Of a stretch of DNA of 64,000 bases, positions 43,504 to 52,531 are shown one piece after another. This DNA is from Chloroflexota bacterium (GTDB lineage: Bacteria; Chloroflexota; Ktedonobacteria; Ktedonobacterales; Ktedonobacteraceae). The notes under the pieces were generated by a model. That model had not been told where the DNA came from and did not search any database. It saw only the letters and a program-made list of their open reading frames with translations. The translations under genes and the position numbers were made by a program. Within the stretch, counting starts at the first letter, position 1; each line of letters opens with the position of its first letter. Location of the stretch: assembly GCA_005879655.1 (NCBI GenBank), contig VBJK01000078.1, forward strand, positions 1 to 64,000, read 5' to 3'.

Positions 43504-44442
43504 ATGCACAAGACAACAGAAATATTCATCGTATATGCCAGAGAAGATACCGAGCACCTCAAAGAGCTACAGACACAATTGAAAGTTCTAGAACGTCAAG
43601 GCAATGTCATCATCTGGGACGCTAGCCAGATCTATGGGGGTATCGATTGGAAGAAAGAAATCGATAAACACCTGCAAAGCGCACCCATCATCCTTTTGCT
43701 CGTCAGTGCCAACTTGATCGCCTCCGATGAGACCTATCACCTTGCCAAAGAGGCAGTGTCAAGAAATGCACCTCCGCATGTACATGTCGTACCCATTCTG
43801 TTACACGAGTCAGGCTGGGAATACTCTATCTTTAGCCACTTGAACCCCTTACCAGAGAATAGAAAACCTATCACCAGTTGGACAAACCGCAATGCCGCTT
43901 ACGCCAGTGTCAGAGATGGCATCCAAAAAATTGTCGCACAACGAGAAATTTTGTTGCACAATACACAGACACCATCACCCACCCCAACAACCATTACACA
44001 GTCACCACCTGTACCCCCTTCACCGGCTAGAAAGAAACGCTTCGACGTTTTCCTCTGCCACAATAGCAAAGACAAGCCCGCAGTCAAAAAGATAGCACAA
44101 CAATTGAAAGAGCATGGCATCGTACCCTGGTTGGATGAATGGGAATTACTACCCGGACGACCATGGCAACGCGCATTAGAACGACAAATTAGCGAGATCA
44201 AATCAGCCGCCGTCTTTGTCGGTGCTAGCGGTTTTGGTCCCTGGCACAATATGGAAATGGAAGCATTCCTGCGTGAATTTAATAAGCGTCAGTGTCCCGT
44301 CATTCCAGTTCTGCTTTCAACAGCACCAGATGAACCCCAACTACCAATATTTCTCTCTGGTATGGGATGGATAGATTTTCGCAAGAGTGATCCTGATCCA
44401 CTACAACAACTCATCAGGGGCATTACAGCAGAAGAAGAGTAG
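43504..44442 (+). CDS. Tandem TIR-domain protein
   Basis: A 312-residue protein made of two TIR domains. TIR1 (~4-140): T-E-I-F-I-V-Y-A-R-E-D, I-I-W-D-A-S-Q-I, I-L-L-L-V-S-A-N-L-I. A Pro/Thr linker (~155-178). TIR2 (~180-305): R-F-D-V-F-L-C-H-N-S-K-D, G-I-V-P-W-L-D-E-W-E-L, A-V-F-V-G-A-S-G-F-G-P-W with the Glu-containing helix N-M-E-M-E-A-F. The Glu in TIR2 fits the catalytic Glu of TIR NADases; TIR1 has no equally clear one and may act as a scaffold. No sensor, NB-ARC or membrane part. Such domains act in immunity or NAD-derived signalling. AAAGGA precedes the ATG. Confidence 0.85.
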   Translation: MHKTTEIFIVYAREDTEHLKELQTQLKVLERQGNVIIWDASQIYGGIDWKKEIDKHLQSAPIILLLVSANLIASDETYHLAKEAVSRNAPPHVHVVPILLHESGWEYSIFSHLNPLPENRKPITSWTNRNAAYASVRDGIQKIVAQREILLHNTQTPSPTPTTITQSPPVPPSPARKKRFDVFLCHNSKDKPAVKKIAQQLKEHGIVPWLDEWELLPGRPWQRALERQISEIKSAAVFVGASGFGPWHNMEMEAFLREFNKRQCPVIPVLLSTAPDEPQLPIFLSGMGWIDFRKSDPDPLQQLIRGITAEEE

Positions 44443-44443
44443 C

Positions 44444-45406
44444 TTACTGCTGTTGCGATTGTTGCCATGAAGAGCCGTCTTCAGGCTCGTACCCTTCGGC
44501 TAGCGCTGGCACCCAATGCGCTTCAAGCGACAACTCCATATCCATCGAGCGTACCTCCGTTGGCAACACTCTGACCGTGACCGACAACTCGCTTTCGGCC
44601 TTCCCCCGAAATACGCCTCGCGTCGGGGGCACATCAGCATAATCACGACCAATCGCCACACGAATATGACGCTCACCCGCCAGCGTATTGTTGGTCGGGT
44701 CGAATCCTACCCAGCCAAGATCAGGCAAGAGTGCCTCAACCCAGGCGTGAGTTGCCCCAGACCCCGAACGATCACGCCTATTTGCCTCCTGAAACAAATA
44801 CCCACTCACATAGCGACAGGGAATGTGTAACTCGCGCGCCAGAGCGATCATAATATGAGCAAAGTCCTGACATACGCCCTTACGGATACGCAAGGCATCG
44901 TCAATCGGCGAGTCAACGCGCGTGTTTTTCTTCACATACTCAAAATGCTTATAGATTGCAGCATTGAGGCCACGCAGCACCGTCAGCGGATCATCACGAC
45001 GCTGCACATCCAGTTCGCGCATGAGGTCGCACAACAACTCGCTGGACTGGATAAAGTGGCTCGCATGCAGCATATCCCAATACTCATCATGAGCATTCAT
45101 GGCATCAAGTCGCCCCCAGTCATCAGGACTGAGAGCGGCGGGCAATTCCGGCGGCTGTGTGACTTCTACCATGGCTTCAGCGGTGATGGTCAGGTGAGAA
45201 TGACGGTTAGGAATATCAAAGTGATGCACTCTATTGCCTATATCATCGCGGTAGGATACAATCTGCGACCTTGAGCTAGTAGAGAGGCGAAAATCTAGAC
45301 AACGCTGATAACTGTCACTGCGAGGCTGAATACGGACCTCCATGACACTTTCAGTGATTGGCATACTATAACGAAATTTCGTGACATGCTGAACCGTATA
45401 ATACAT
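44444..45406 (-). CDS. Transglutaminase-like protein, third gene of ATP-grasp operon
   Basis: About 320 residues from the ATG at 45406 (GAAAGG upstream). N-terminal beta domain (Bact_transglu_N: Y-T-V-Q-H-V-T-K-F-R-Y) and a papain-like transglutaminase core with C-Q-D-F-A-H (catalytic Cys), H-A-W-V-E-A (His) and G-F-D-P-T-N-N (Asp). It is preceded on the same strand by alpha-E and ATP-grasp genes, a known conserved trio predicted to make or process a peptide tag. Probably cytoplasmic. Its stop lies one base from the stop of the convergent TIR gene. Confidence 0.9.
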   Translation of the reverse strand: MYYTVQHVTKFRYSMPITESVMEVRIQPRSDSYQRCLDFRLSTSSRSQIVSYRDDIGNRVHHFDIPNRHSHLTITAEAMVEVTQPPELPAALSPDDWGRLDAMNAHDEYWDMLHASHFIQSSELLCDLMRELDVQRRDDPLTVLRGLNAAIYKHFEYVKKNTRVDSPIDDALRIRKGVCQDFAHIMIALARELHIPCRYVSGYLFQEANRRDRSGSGATHAWVEALLPDLGWVGFDPTNNTLAGERHIRVAIGRDYADVPPTRGVFRGKAESELSVTVRVLPTEVRSMDMELSLEAHWVPALAEGYEPEDGSSWQQSQQQ

Positions 45407-45438
45407 TGCGCATTGGCCTTTCAAACTATTTACACTAC

Positions 45439-46428
45439 TCAGGATTGTGCAGCCCCATCAGTACCGAATGCAGCATCGATGGGATAGAAAATATATGTCT
45501 GATAGATAGCATTATGAATCTGAGTACACTGCCGCTGAATGGTGTCCAGGTAAGAGTGGATGTTCCCTATAATATCTTCAACCTGGTCGTAGTCCAAGGC
45601 GGCTCGCACACGGCCAGCTAGCCGCTCAACACGCAAAACACGCCTTGTACTTGTTATTTTAGCTATTGATTGTAAAGCGCTTTGAATCATGGATACCGCG
45701 AAACGAATTGAGCGCGGTGATTCTGCATTGAAAATAAGAAATTCCGCAATGCGATGAGGATGAATATTGGCTGTGTAGACCTTACAATACGCTTCAATTG
45801 CACTACACGAGCGCAATAAGCCAACCCACTCCAGATAATCTAGATGGTCGGTCTGTATCACGTCTGCCTGCACCTCGCGATCAAACGAAGAACGGAAATG
45901 AACATCAATCAAGGACGCCGTTGCCCAGGCACGCTCCATGTAGCGACCAACACGAATAAAATACCAACCTTCATTGTGTATCATGGTGGAATCGGTGATG
46001 CCCTGAAAGAGCTGGACACCTTCCTTGATGGTGGTAAGGAATTCGTGCGGTCCGCCGAACCACATATCTTCCATACTCGTACTCTTCATATGCAAGTAGA
46101 GCCGGTTAATCTGTTCCCACATCTCCGAGTTAATCTGTTCACGTACCTGTTGTGCATTATCACGAGCAGCAGCAATACAAGAGACAATCGAGGCGGGATA
46201 GTCTATATCAAAGGTTAAAGTACCAGTAACACGATAAGCGTCATCCATACCCTCAGCAAATGGCGCAATACGTAGACTATCACACAATCTTTGCCAGCGT
46301 TGTATAGCATATTCAGACCTGTGATCAAGGAGATGATGCAGGCTCACATCGATAAGACGAGCAGTATGCTCCGCCCGTTCCAGATAACGACTCATCCAGT
46401 AAAGATTATCAGCAACCCTCGAAAGCAT
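45439..46428 (-). CDS. Alpha-E domain protein (DUF403)
   Basis: A 329-residue mostly helical protein. The start M-L-S-R-V-A-D-N-L-Y-W-M-S-R-Y-L-E-R-A-E and N-E-G-W-Y-F-I-R-V-G-R-Y-M-E-R-A are the signature of the alpha-E family. Members nearly always accompany a circularly permuted ATP-grasp and a transglutaminase, as here. Molecular role unproven; a helper of the ligase is proposed. It lies 28 bases after the ATP-grasp gene. Confidence 0.9.
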   Translation of the reverse strand: MLSRVADNLYWMSRYLERAEHTARLIDVSLHHLLDHRSEYAIQRWQRLCDSLRIAPFAEGMDDAYRVTGTLTFDIDYPASIVSCIAAARDNAQQVREQINSEMWEQINRLYLHMKSTSMEDMWFGGPHEFLTTIKEGVQLFQGITDSTMIHNEGWYFIRVGRYMERAWATASLIDVHFRSSFDREVQADVIQTDHLDYLEWVGLLRSCSAIEAYCKVYTANIHPHRIAEFLIFNAESPRSIRFAVSMIQSALQSIAKITSTRRVLRVERLAGRVRAALDYDQVEDIIGNIHSYLDTIQRQCTQIHNAIYQTYIFYPIDAAFGTDGAAQS

Positions 46429-46456
46429 TGTTCTTCAGCCTTTCCAACACGCTATT

Positions 46457-47932
46457 CTATATGTCGAGAACCCATGTATCCTTGCTCCCACCACCCTGCG
46501 ATGAATTGACCACCAGCGAGCCACGCTTGAGTGCAACGCGGGTCAAACCTCCCGGTACAATCGTGACATGATCACCATAGAGAATAAAGGGACGCAGATC
46601 AACATGCCGTGGCTCTATTTGACCATCAATAAAGCAAGGTGCACGCGAAAGAGCTAATGTAGGCTGTGCAATATAGTTGCGCGGATCTGTGAGAATACGC
46701 TGGCGGAACTCTTCCCGCTGACTCTTGGTACTATACGGTCCGATGAGCATACCATAGCCACCCGACTCACCAACGGCCTTCACCACCAACGCATCCAGAT
46801 GTTCAAGCACATAACGGCGTTGCGTATCGTCGGTAAGCAAGTAGGTTTCAACATTTTGCAGGATCGGCTCTTCGTGGAGATAGTAGCGTATAATCGCTGG
46901 CACATACGCATAGAGCGCTTTATCATCAGCCACCCCGGTCCCGATAGCATTGGCCAGAGTGACATTGCCTGCTCGGTAAGCATTAAAAAGGCCAGGCACT
47001 CCTAGCGTTGATTGAGAACGAAAAACTAAGGGGTCCAAGAAATCGTCATCGACACGACGGTAAATAACATCTACCCTACGCAATCCGCCAGTCGTACGCA
47101 TATACACAACGTTATTGTGCACAATCAGGTCTCTGCCCTCAACCAGCTCAATACCCATCAGCCTGGCAAGGAAGGTATGCTCAAAGTATGCAGAGTTATA
47201 CACACCAGGAGTGAGCAAAACAATCGTCGGATCAACACAACCTACAGGAGCCAGTGCGTAGAGCGCACTTAAGAGCGTCTGTCCATAATGACCGATTGGC
47301 CGCACACCATAACTATCTATCAACGAAGGAAGCACACGCTTCATGACTTCGCGATTGGTGAGCATATACGAAACACCACTGGGCACACGCAGATTATCCT
47401 CCAACACCGCAAATTGCCCGTTGGGAAGCCGCACCAGATCTGTTCCCACAATGGCAATATAGCGATCATGCGGCACATGCCAGCCACGCATCTGACGACG
47501 GAGATGCTGACAGCTATAGACAAGCGTGCGCGGAATAACTCCATCGGAGAGAATATGCTCCTCGTGATAGACATCTTTGAGAAAAAGATTCAGTGCCGTG
47601 ATACGCTGCGTTAGACCTTTTTCAATAGTCATCCATTCTTCGGCTGTAATAATGCGCGGGAGAAGATCATAGGGCCAGATGCGCTCTGTCCCTTCATCAC
47701 TCCCATAGACAGTGAAGGTAATACCCTGGTTCAGAAATGTCATATCTGCGGCTTGCTGACGCTGTTGCAGTGTCTCCAGCGGCATTTCGAGCAGGCGATA
47801 ATACAGCCTCTTGTATGCTGGACGCGGTTTACCATCAGCATCAAACATCTCATCATAGGACTTCTCAAACGTGTAATCGGAGAATGGTGGCGGCATAGTA
47901 GAGCTTCCAGGAGAATCAGATAGTCGCATGGT
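46457..47932 (-). CDS. Circularly permuted type-2 ATP-grasp protein
   Basis: About 491 residues from the ATG at 47932 (AGAAGGG upstream). DUF404/DUF407 arrangement with [41 protein letters not shown] and V-G-E-S-G-G-Y-G-M. These proteins are predicted carboxylate-amine ligases making an unusual peptide bond. Heads the three-gene operon with alpha-E and transglutaminase. Divergent from two further transglutaminase genes at 48218. Confidence 0.92.
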   Translation of the reverse strand, partial: TMRLSDSPGSSTMPPPFSDYTFEKSYDEMFDADGKPRPAYKRLYYRLLEMPLETLQQRQQAADMTFLNQGITFTVYGSDEGTERIWPYDLLPRIITAEEWMTIEKGLTQRITALNLFLKDVYHEEHILSDGVIPRTLVYSCQHLRRQMRGWHVPHDRYIAIVGTDLVRLPNGQFAVLEDNLRVPSGVSYMLTNREVMKRVLPSLIDSYGVRPIGHYGQTLLSALYALAPVGCVDPTIVLLTPGVYNSAYFEHTFLARLMGIELVEGRDLIVHNNVVYMRTTGGLRRVDVIYRRVDDDFLDPLVFRSQSTLGVPGLFNAYRAGNVTLANAIGTGVADDKALYAYVPAIIRYYLHEEPILQNVETYLLTDDTQRRYVLEHLDALVVKAVGESGGYGMLIGPYSTKSQREEFRQRILTDPRNYIAQPTLALSRAPCFIDGQIEPRHVDLRPFILYGDHVTIVPGGLTRVALKRGSLVVNSSQGGGSKDTWVLDI

Positions 47933-48217
47933 TGACCCTTCTAGTAGAAATGGTGACAAAAAATACGAAAACCTCACACCAACTATGTGAGGCACCATAG
48001 CCGTGAGCAATCTTTGCTATATTACATGACTATCTTCCATCCAAATAGTACATAATACGCAATCTATTTGTCAAGGCAGACTTATAAATAACTCTGCAAT
48101 ACTTTCTTGTAACAACTCAGCTTTGTAAAGCGTATAATAAAGATAGATAGCTATCGTTAGCACGCATGGCCTTATCCCTTGAGAGATAAGCGCCACAAGC
48201 AAGGAATAACAAACAGT

Positions 48218-49042
48218 ATGCACATTCGAGTAGGATGCGAATTTCGTTATGAGGCAACATGGCCTACTCCAACGATCATGCAAGTTCAACCATACCCTGA
48301 TGAGACACAGCAAATACTCCATGAGCAATGGCAGGCCGTTCCCGATCTTTCTGTACACTTGTATCACGACATCTATGGCAATATATGTCAGCGTTTCACT
48401 TTACCGATGGGCGAGAACGTATTGCGCTATAATGCACTCGTTGCTGTGTCCGGTGAGTATGACAGCATAAAGACCGATGCGGAAGAAGTACCAGTGGAGA
48501 CACTACCGGATGAAACGCTCCTCTACACACTACCAAGCCGCTATTGCCTTTCAGATGTCCTTTCAGACGCCGCATGGCAACTCTTCGGACATGTCCAACC
48601 AGGCTGGACACGAGTCCAAGCCATCTCTGACTGGGTACATAATAATATCCACTTCCAGTATGGAACAAGTAAACCGACTACTACGGCAGTTGACGTGTTT
48701 GAAAAACGTGTAGGTGTCTGCCGCGACTTTACGCAGCTGGCTGTCACCTTTTGCAGAGCGCTCAATATTCCTGCACGTTACGTCTTTGGCTACTTGCCGG
48801 ACATAGGTGTACCGCCCCCTGACGAGCCGATGGATTTCTGTGCTTGGATGGAAGTGTACCTAAGTGGGCAGTGGTGGACCTTTGATCCACGTAACAATAT
48901 ACGCCGCGTTGGTCGCGTGCTCATCGGTCGAGGACGCGATGCACTGGATGTCGCCATGGTAACAACGTATGGTGGACCACAATTACAACAGATGACTGTC
49001 TGGGCAGAAGAAGCCTCCTCAGCATCTCACAATGGACTGTGA
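48218..49042 (+). CDS. Transglutaminase-like protein (second in cluster)
   Basis: About 274 residues from the ATG at 48218 (AAGGAA upstream). M-H-I-R-V-G-C-E-F-R-Y at the start is the N-terminal beta domain; the core has V-G-V-C-R-D-F-T-Q (catalytic Cys), D-F-C-A-W-M-E-V (Cys-Ala-Trp replaces the usual His-Ala-Trp) and T-F-D-P-R-N-N (Asp). The loss of the catalytic His position suggests it may be inactive or use another base. Divergent from the ATP-grasp operon. Confidence 0.85.
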   Translation: MHIRVGCEFRYEATWPTPTIMQVQPYPDETQQILHEQWQAVPDLSVHLYHDIYGNICQRFTLPMGENVLRYNALVAVSGEYDSIKTDAEEVPVETLPDETLLYTLPSRYCLSDVLSDAAWQLFGHVQPGWTRVQAISDWVHNNIHFQYGTSKPTTTAVDVFEKRVGVCRDFTQLAVTFCRALNIPARYVFGYLPDIGVPPPDEPMDFCAWMEVYLSGQWWTFDPRNNIRRVGRVLIGRGRDALDVAMVTTYGGPQLQQMTVWAEEASSASHNGL

Positions 49043-49067
49043 CCAAGAAAGAGGATACCTCAGACAT

Positions 49068-49988
49068 ATGAATGAAAGCTGGCCTGACCTCTCAACCACA
49101 CTCACAAAGATTGCTTTGTTTAATCATGAGCATGTAGAATGGCCGCGCGTTCGGCGCACAGGGTACTTACTCCATCAACATCTGCGCTACGAATATCCTG
49201 GCCCAATCTACGATCTCAAGCAACGCCTGATGATACTCCCTACCGAACAACACGGAGACCAACGCCGCATTGATTACCGCCTGGATGTATCATCAGCTCA
49301 TTTTTCGATGTTTTGCCAGGAAGACACCTTTGGCAACAAGGAGATCATGCTGGCAATTCCACAGGTCGAGCAAGCAATTGCTTTTGAAACCTGGATTCTT
49401 ATCGAGCGCAAGGCAGACAATGCACCACATTACCTGCCAGCTCATTGGTTAACGGATATGCGGCTATTAGCACCTTCCGCCTTAACGAAACCTGATGATG
49501 CTTTACGCCTGATAGCAGCTTCTCTGCTCTTGAGCGGCTTGCGAGGACTGGCGCTAGCAAAGTATATCAATCAATGGGTCTACCAGACGCTACACTATAC
49601 CCATGACGTGACGACCATTCACACCACAGCTGCCGAAGTGCTCACCTTAAAGCAAGGCGTCTGTCAAGACTACGCGCATCTTATGCTAACGCTCTGTCGG
49701 CTGTGTGGTCTGCCATCTCGCTATGTCTCCGGGCATATGCAAGGCGAGGGTGGCACGCACGCTTGGGTTGAAGTGCTCCTGCCGGTCCCAGAAAATTCGG
49801 AAGTGGCATTAGTCGTACCCTTTGATCCTACTCATGGCAGGAGCGTTGGTTTAGATTATATTACCGTTTCGGTAGGACGCGACTATTATGACGTAGCTCC
49901 TACATCAGGAACGTTTCGTGCCAGCTATCACGGTCAACTTACTACGCACAAAAAAGTTAGTCTGACGTTATTGGAATATGCCGAGTAG
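49068..49988 (+). CDS. Transglutaminase-like protein (third in cluster)
   Basis: About 306 residues from the ATG at 49068; an ATG at 49032 overlapping the previous stop is also possible. N-terminal beta domain then Cys in V-C-Q-D-Y-A-H, His in T-H-A-W-V-E-V and Asp in P-F-D-P-T-H-G, so the triad is complete. It probably forms one transcript with the gene before it. After its stop a cluster of CGCAATTCATTGCG palindromes starts. Confidence 0.85.
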   Translation: MNESWPDLSTTLTKIALFNHEHVEWPRVRRTGYLLHQHLRYEYPGPIYDLKQRLMILPTEQHGDQRRIDYRLDVSSAHFSMFCQEDTFGNKEIMLAIPQVEQAIAFETWILIERKADNAPHYLPAHWLTDMRLLAPSALTKPDDALRLIAASLLLSGLRGLALAKYINQWVYQTLHYTHDVTTIHTTAAEVLTLKQGVCQDYAHLMLTLCRLCGLPSRYVSGHMQGEGGTHAWVEVLLPVPENSEVALVVPFDPTHGRSVGLDYITVSVGRDYYDVAPTSGTFRASYHGQLTTHKKVSLTLLEYAE

Positions 49989-50134
49989 ACGCGCAATTCA
50001 TTGCGCCGATCACCATCCGACTCGTAGCTGCGCAATTCATTGCGCCTGATGGATCAAAATGGAGTAGACACGCAATTCATTGCGCCTGATGGATCAAGAC
50101 AGAAAACAGGCGTAATGAATTGTACAGCTACGGG
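49984..50134. repeat. Cluster of four CGCAATTCATTGCG palindromes, ~40-bp period
   Basis: Cores at about 49991-50006, 50030-50045 and 50071-50085 lie in direct orientation, two of them followed by CTGATGGATCAA; a fourth degenerate copy (GCGTAATGAATTGTACAGC) at 50110-50129 is inverted. They fill the gap between the transglutaminase and P450 genes. The same core forms the hairpin at 39708-39784. Confidence 0.8.
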
Positions 50135-50164
50135 CGATTTCTCCTAAAAAAAAGGGAACAAACG

Positions 50165-51529
50165 ATGGCAACATATATACCAGCTAACACACTAACAGGA
50201 AAAGTATTTCACATTATCAAAGGACGCCCAATCGTAGGAAACCTACCAGAGTTTAATAAAGATCGCCTGGGACTGCTTCAGCGTATGGCAAGCATCAGCG
50301 ATGTCTGTGGCTTACACTTTGGGCCATTGCCTGGCATCCTCTTTAACAGACCCGAATACGTTCACAGCATTCTCGTGGAACACGCCTACGATTTCGACAA
50401 GGGTCGCGCAATCCATGCTGTCTTTCGTCCTGCGCTCGGCGATGGCATCTTCAGCAGTGAAGGCGATTTCCACCGCCGTCAGCGCAAACTCATGGCTCCA
50501 TCTTTCCAACCACGTCATATCGCCAGCTACGCCGATGCCATGGTACACTATGGCGAGCAAATTCAGCAAACCTGGCCCGACGGGGGTGTGATTGATGTTA
50601 ATCAACAAATGACAAACCTGACCATGAGTATCATTGGTAAAGTGCTCTTTGACGCCGATGTCTTTACAGAAACAGACGAGCTTGCTGCTGCAATGGCCGT
50701 CACGATCGAATACGCCTCGCATGGTCTCTCGTCGCTCTTTACACTACCATATAGCTGGCCTCTGCCACGTCATCTACGCGCACGTAAAGCTGGCCAAATA
50801 TTGCGCAACCATATTCAGGGCTTTATCGACGAGCGGCGCAAGCAGCCAAGTGAACGCAATGACTTCCTCTCCATTCTGTTGCAGGCAGAGGACGAAGATG
50901 GCAAGCCGATGAGCGATGAGCAGTTAATGGCAGAATGTTTGACACTCTTTGGAGCAGGCCATGAAACTACTGCTACCGCGCTGTCCTGGACCTGGTATCT
51001 GCTCTGCCAACATCCTGAGATCTACCAAAAAGTACAACAGGAAGTTGATAGCATCCTGCAAGGTCGCACACCTACTTATGCCGATCTGGCTCAGCTCCCC
51101 TATTGTCTACAAGTCTTCAAAGAAGCATTACGGCTCTATCCCCCCGCCTATGCGATGAGCAGACGAGCATTGCGCGACGTTGAGATCGATGGATACCGCG
51201 TTCCCAAAGACGGGGTTGCGCTGATCGCCCCTTACACACTCCAGCGCCGTGAGGAATACTTTCCAGAACCGGAAACCTTCAATCCTGAACGCTTCACTCC
51301 TGAACGGGAAAAACAACTGCCACGCTATGCCTATATGCCATTCGGAGCGGGTCCTCGCATCTGCATTGGCCTGCACTTTGCCATGATGGAGGGCCATCTT
51401 TTACTAGCCACGCTCACTCAGCGTAGCAGTTTCTCCCTGGTCCCCGGCCAAAGCATCGTACCCGACCCGGTTCATCACCTGGCAATGCGCCCAGCTAGCA
51501 AGGTAAACGTTGTGGTGAAAAAGAGGTGA
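50165..51529 (+). CDS. Cytochrome P450
   Basis: About 454 residues from the ATG at 50165 (AAAGGGAA six bases upstream). P450 motifs: I-helix G-A-G-H-E-T-T-A-T-A, K-helix E-A-L-R-L, P-E-R-F and heme loop F-G-A-G-P-R-I-C-I-G with the iron-binding Cys near 400. No membrane anchor. Resembles CYP102/CYP4-like fatty-acid or terpene hydroxylases of bacteria by the P-R-x-C-I-G-L-H-F-A segment. No ferredoxin or reductase gene nearby. Confidence 0.93.
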   Translation: MATYIPANTLTGKVFHIIKGRPIVGNLPEFNKDRLGLLQRMASISDVCGLHFGPLPGILFNRPEYVHSILVEHAYDFDKGRAIHAVFRPALGDGIFSSEGDFHRRQRKLMAPSFQPRHIASYADAMVHYGEQIQQTWPDGGVIDVNQQMTNLTMSIIGKVLFDADVFTETDELAAAMAVTIEYASHGLSSLFTLPYSWPLPRHLRARKAGQILRNHIQGFIDERRKQPSERNDFLSILLQAEDEDGKPMSDEQLMAECLTLFGAGHETTATALSWTWYLLCQHPEIYQKVQQEVDSILQGRTPTYADLAQLPYCLQVFKEALRLYPPAYAMSRRALRDVEIDGYRVPKDGVALIAPYTLQRREEYFPEPETFNPERFTPEREKQLPRYAYMPFGAGPRICIGLHFAMMEGHLLLATLTQRSSFSLVPGQSIVPDPVHHLAMRPASKVNVVVKKR

Positions 51530-51541
51530 TCTCTTTTTCAC

Positions 51542-51937
51542 TCAACTGGCTCTTAAGGTAAAGATCTGCACAATATAATACAGGGCGGCAACCACCAGAA
51601 TGAGTCCATAGAGCATAACAATGATGCGGGAAGTGCGGCGGATGCCCTTAGCAGTCGCGCGAGAACTGACGAAAGATACGCGCGCAACCACCATAACAAT
51701 TCCTACCAGCAACAGAAAATCGAACGCCCTCACGAGCAACGCACCATTAAAAATGGCCAGTGTGATCACTACCGCGCCAAAAGCGAGAATAGCACCAAGA
51801 ATAGCGACGGCAGCAACACCCATAAACAGTCCTTCGTCAAAAGAGCGGATAAGCAGTTGTGGCGTTGCTTTCAGAATAACTAGTAATCCGCTAACATAGA
51901 GTGCGAGGCTCAGTACGGTCCAAAGCACATATTGCAT
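51542..51937 (-). CDS. Small integral membrane protein
   Basis: A 131-residue protein with four hydrophobic helices (L-S-L-A-L-Y-V-S-G-L-L-V; F-M-G-V-A-A-V-A-I-L-G-A-I-L-A-F-G; L-L-V-G-I-V-M-V; V-M-L-Y-G-L-I-L-V-V-A-A-L). No known motif. Convergent with the P450 gene; stops are 12 bases apart. Confidence 0.65.
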   Translation of the reverse strand: MQYVLWTVLSLALYVSGLLVILKATPQLLIRSFDEGLFMGVAAVAILGAILAFGAVVITLAIFNGALLVRAFDFLLLVGIVMVVARVSFVSSRATAKGIRRTSRIIVMLYGLILVVAALYYIVQIFTLRAS

Positions 51938-52155
51938 GCGATTTCATCCCCCCGCTAAATTGCTCGATGGTGTTTATTACACTTACGCTCATGCGTGTTT
52001 CCAGCTGTATATTTTCAGCAAAAAATACATAGACAAATGCCATTGTACCATGCCAGTAAAGACGCTGTGCCTCCCATTTTGTGATACTCTACCGTTCTTT
52101 ATGAAAGAGGCAACCTAAAGTATTGCACTTTTGTTAAGGTATGTGCATAATTTTC

Positions 52156-52195
52156 TTGTTGGATTATTTTTTTTCTCTTTTTTCTTATCCAACAA
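52156..52195. other. Hairpin with pyrimidine-rich loop
   Basis: TTGTTGGAT (52156-52164) and ATCCAACAA (52187-52195) enclose a 22-base loop made almost only of T and C. Found in the 594-base gap between 51937 and 52532; meaning unknown. Confidence 0.4.
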
Positions 52196-52310
52196 TCAGG
52201 CGCTAACAGTCTATAGTTATCTGTATTAAAAATGTTGCAGCCATCCGTTCTATAACTATACCGAAGGGGTTCCGGCGAAAAATATTGTCTCAAAGAAGCT
52301 CCCCACCCCC

Positions 52311-52402
52311 AGGGCAACCACAAGGAATTGCCCCTGCAATGGATGATGAACCGGCCAGTGGGGTGGCTTCACACCATTGGAGCAATCTCTTATGGTTGCC
52401 CT
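52311..52402. repeat. Two GGGCAA/TTGCCC palindromes (REP-like)
   Basis: A good inverted copy of the 998-1021 element at 52311-52335 and a diverged copy at about 52379-52402. CCCCACC and GGGGTGG between them add a further stem. They lie in the gap upstream of the baseplate-J-like gene. Confidence 0.55.
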
Positions 52403-52531
52403 GTGACTCCATGCAAAAAAGCGGCGGGCATCCCCGACTTACTGGGCAGGACTTTAAGATTTGCATTGAATAGTGTAAAATGACAACGAAAGCGAGAATA
52501 CGCTAAGAGAGGGACGAAGAAGGACGCATAT

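Noticed and set aside
39708..50134. CRISPR array reading of the CGCAATTCATTGCG cluster
   Set aside because: Repeats are palindromic, only three in direct order, the 'spacers' are themselves partly repeated, and there are no cas genes.
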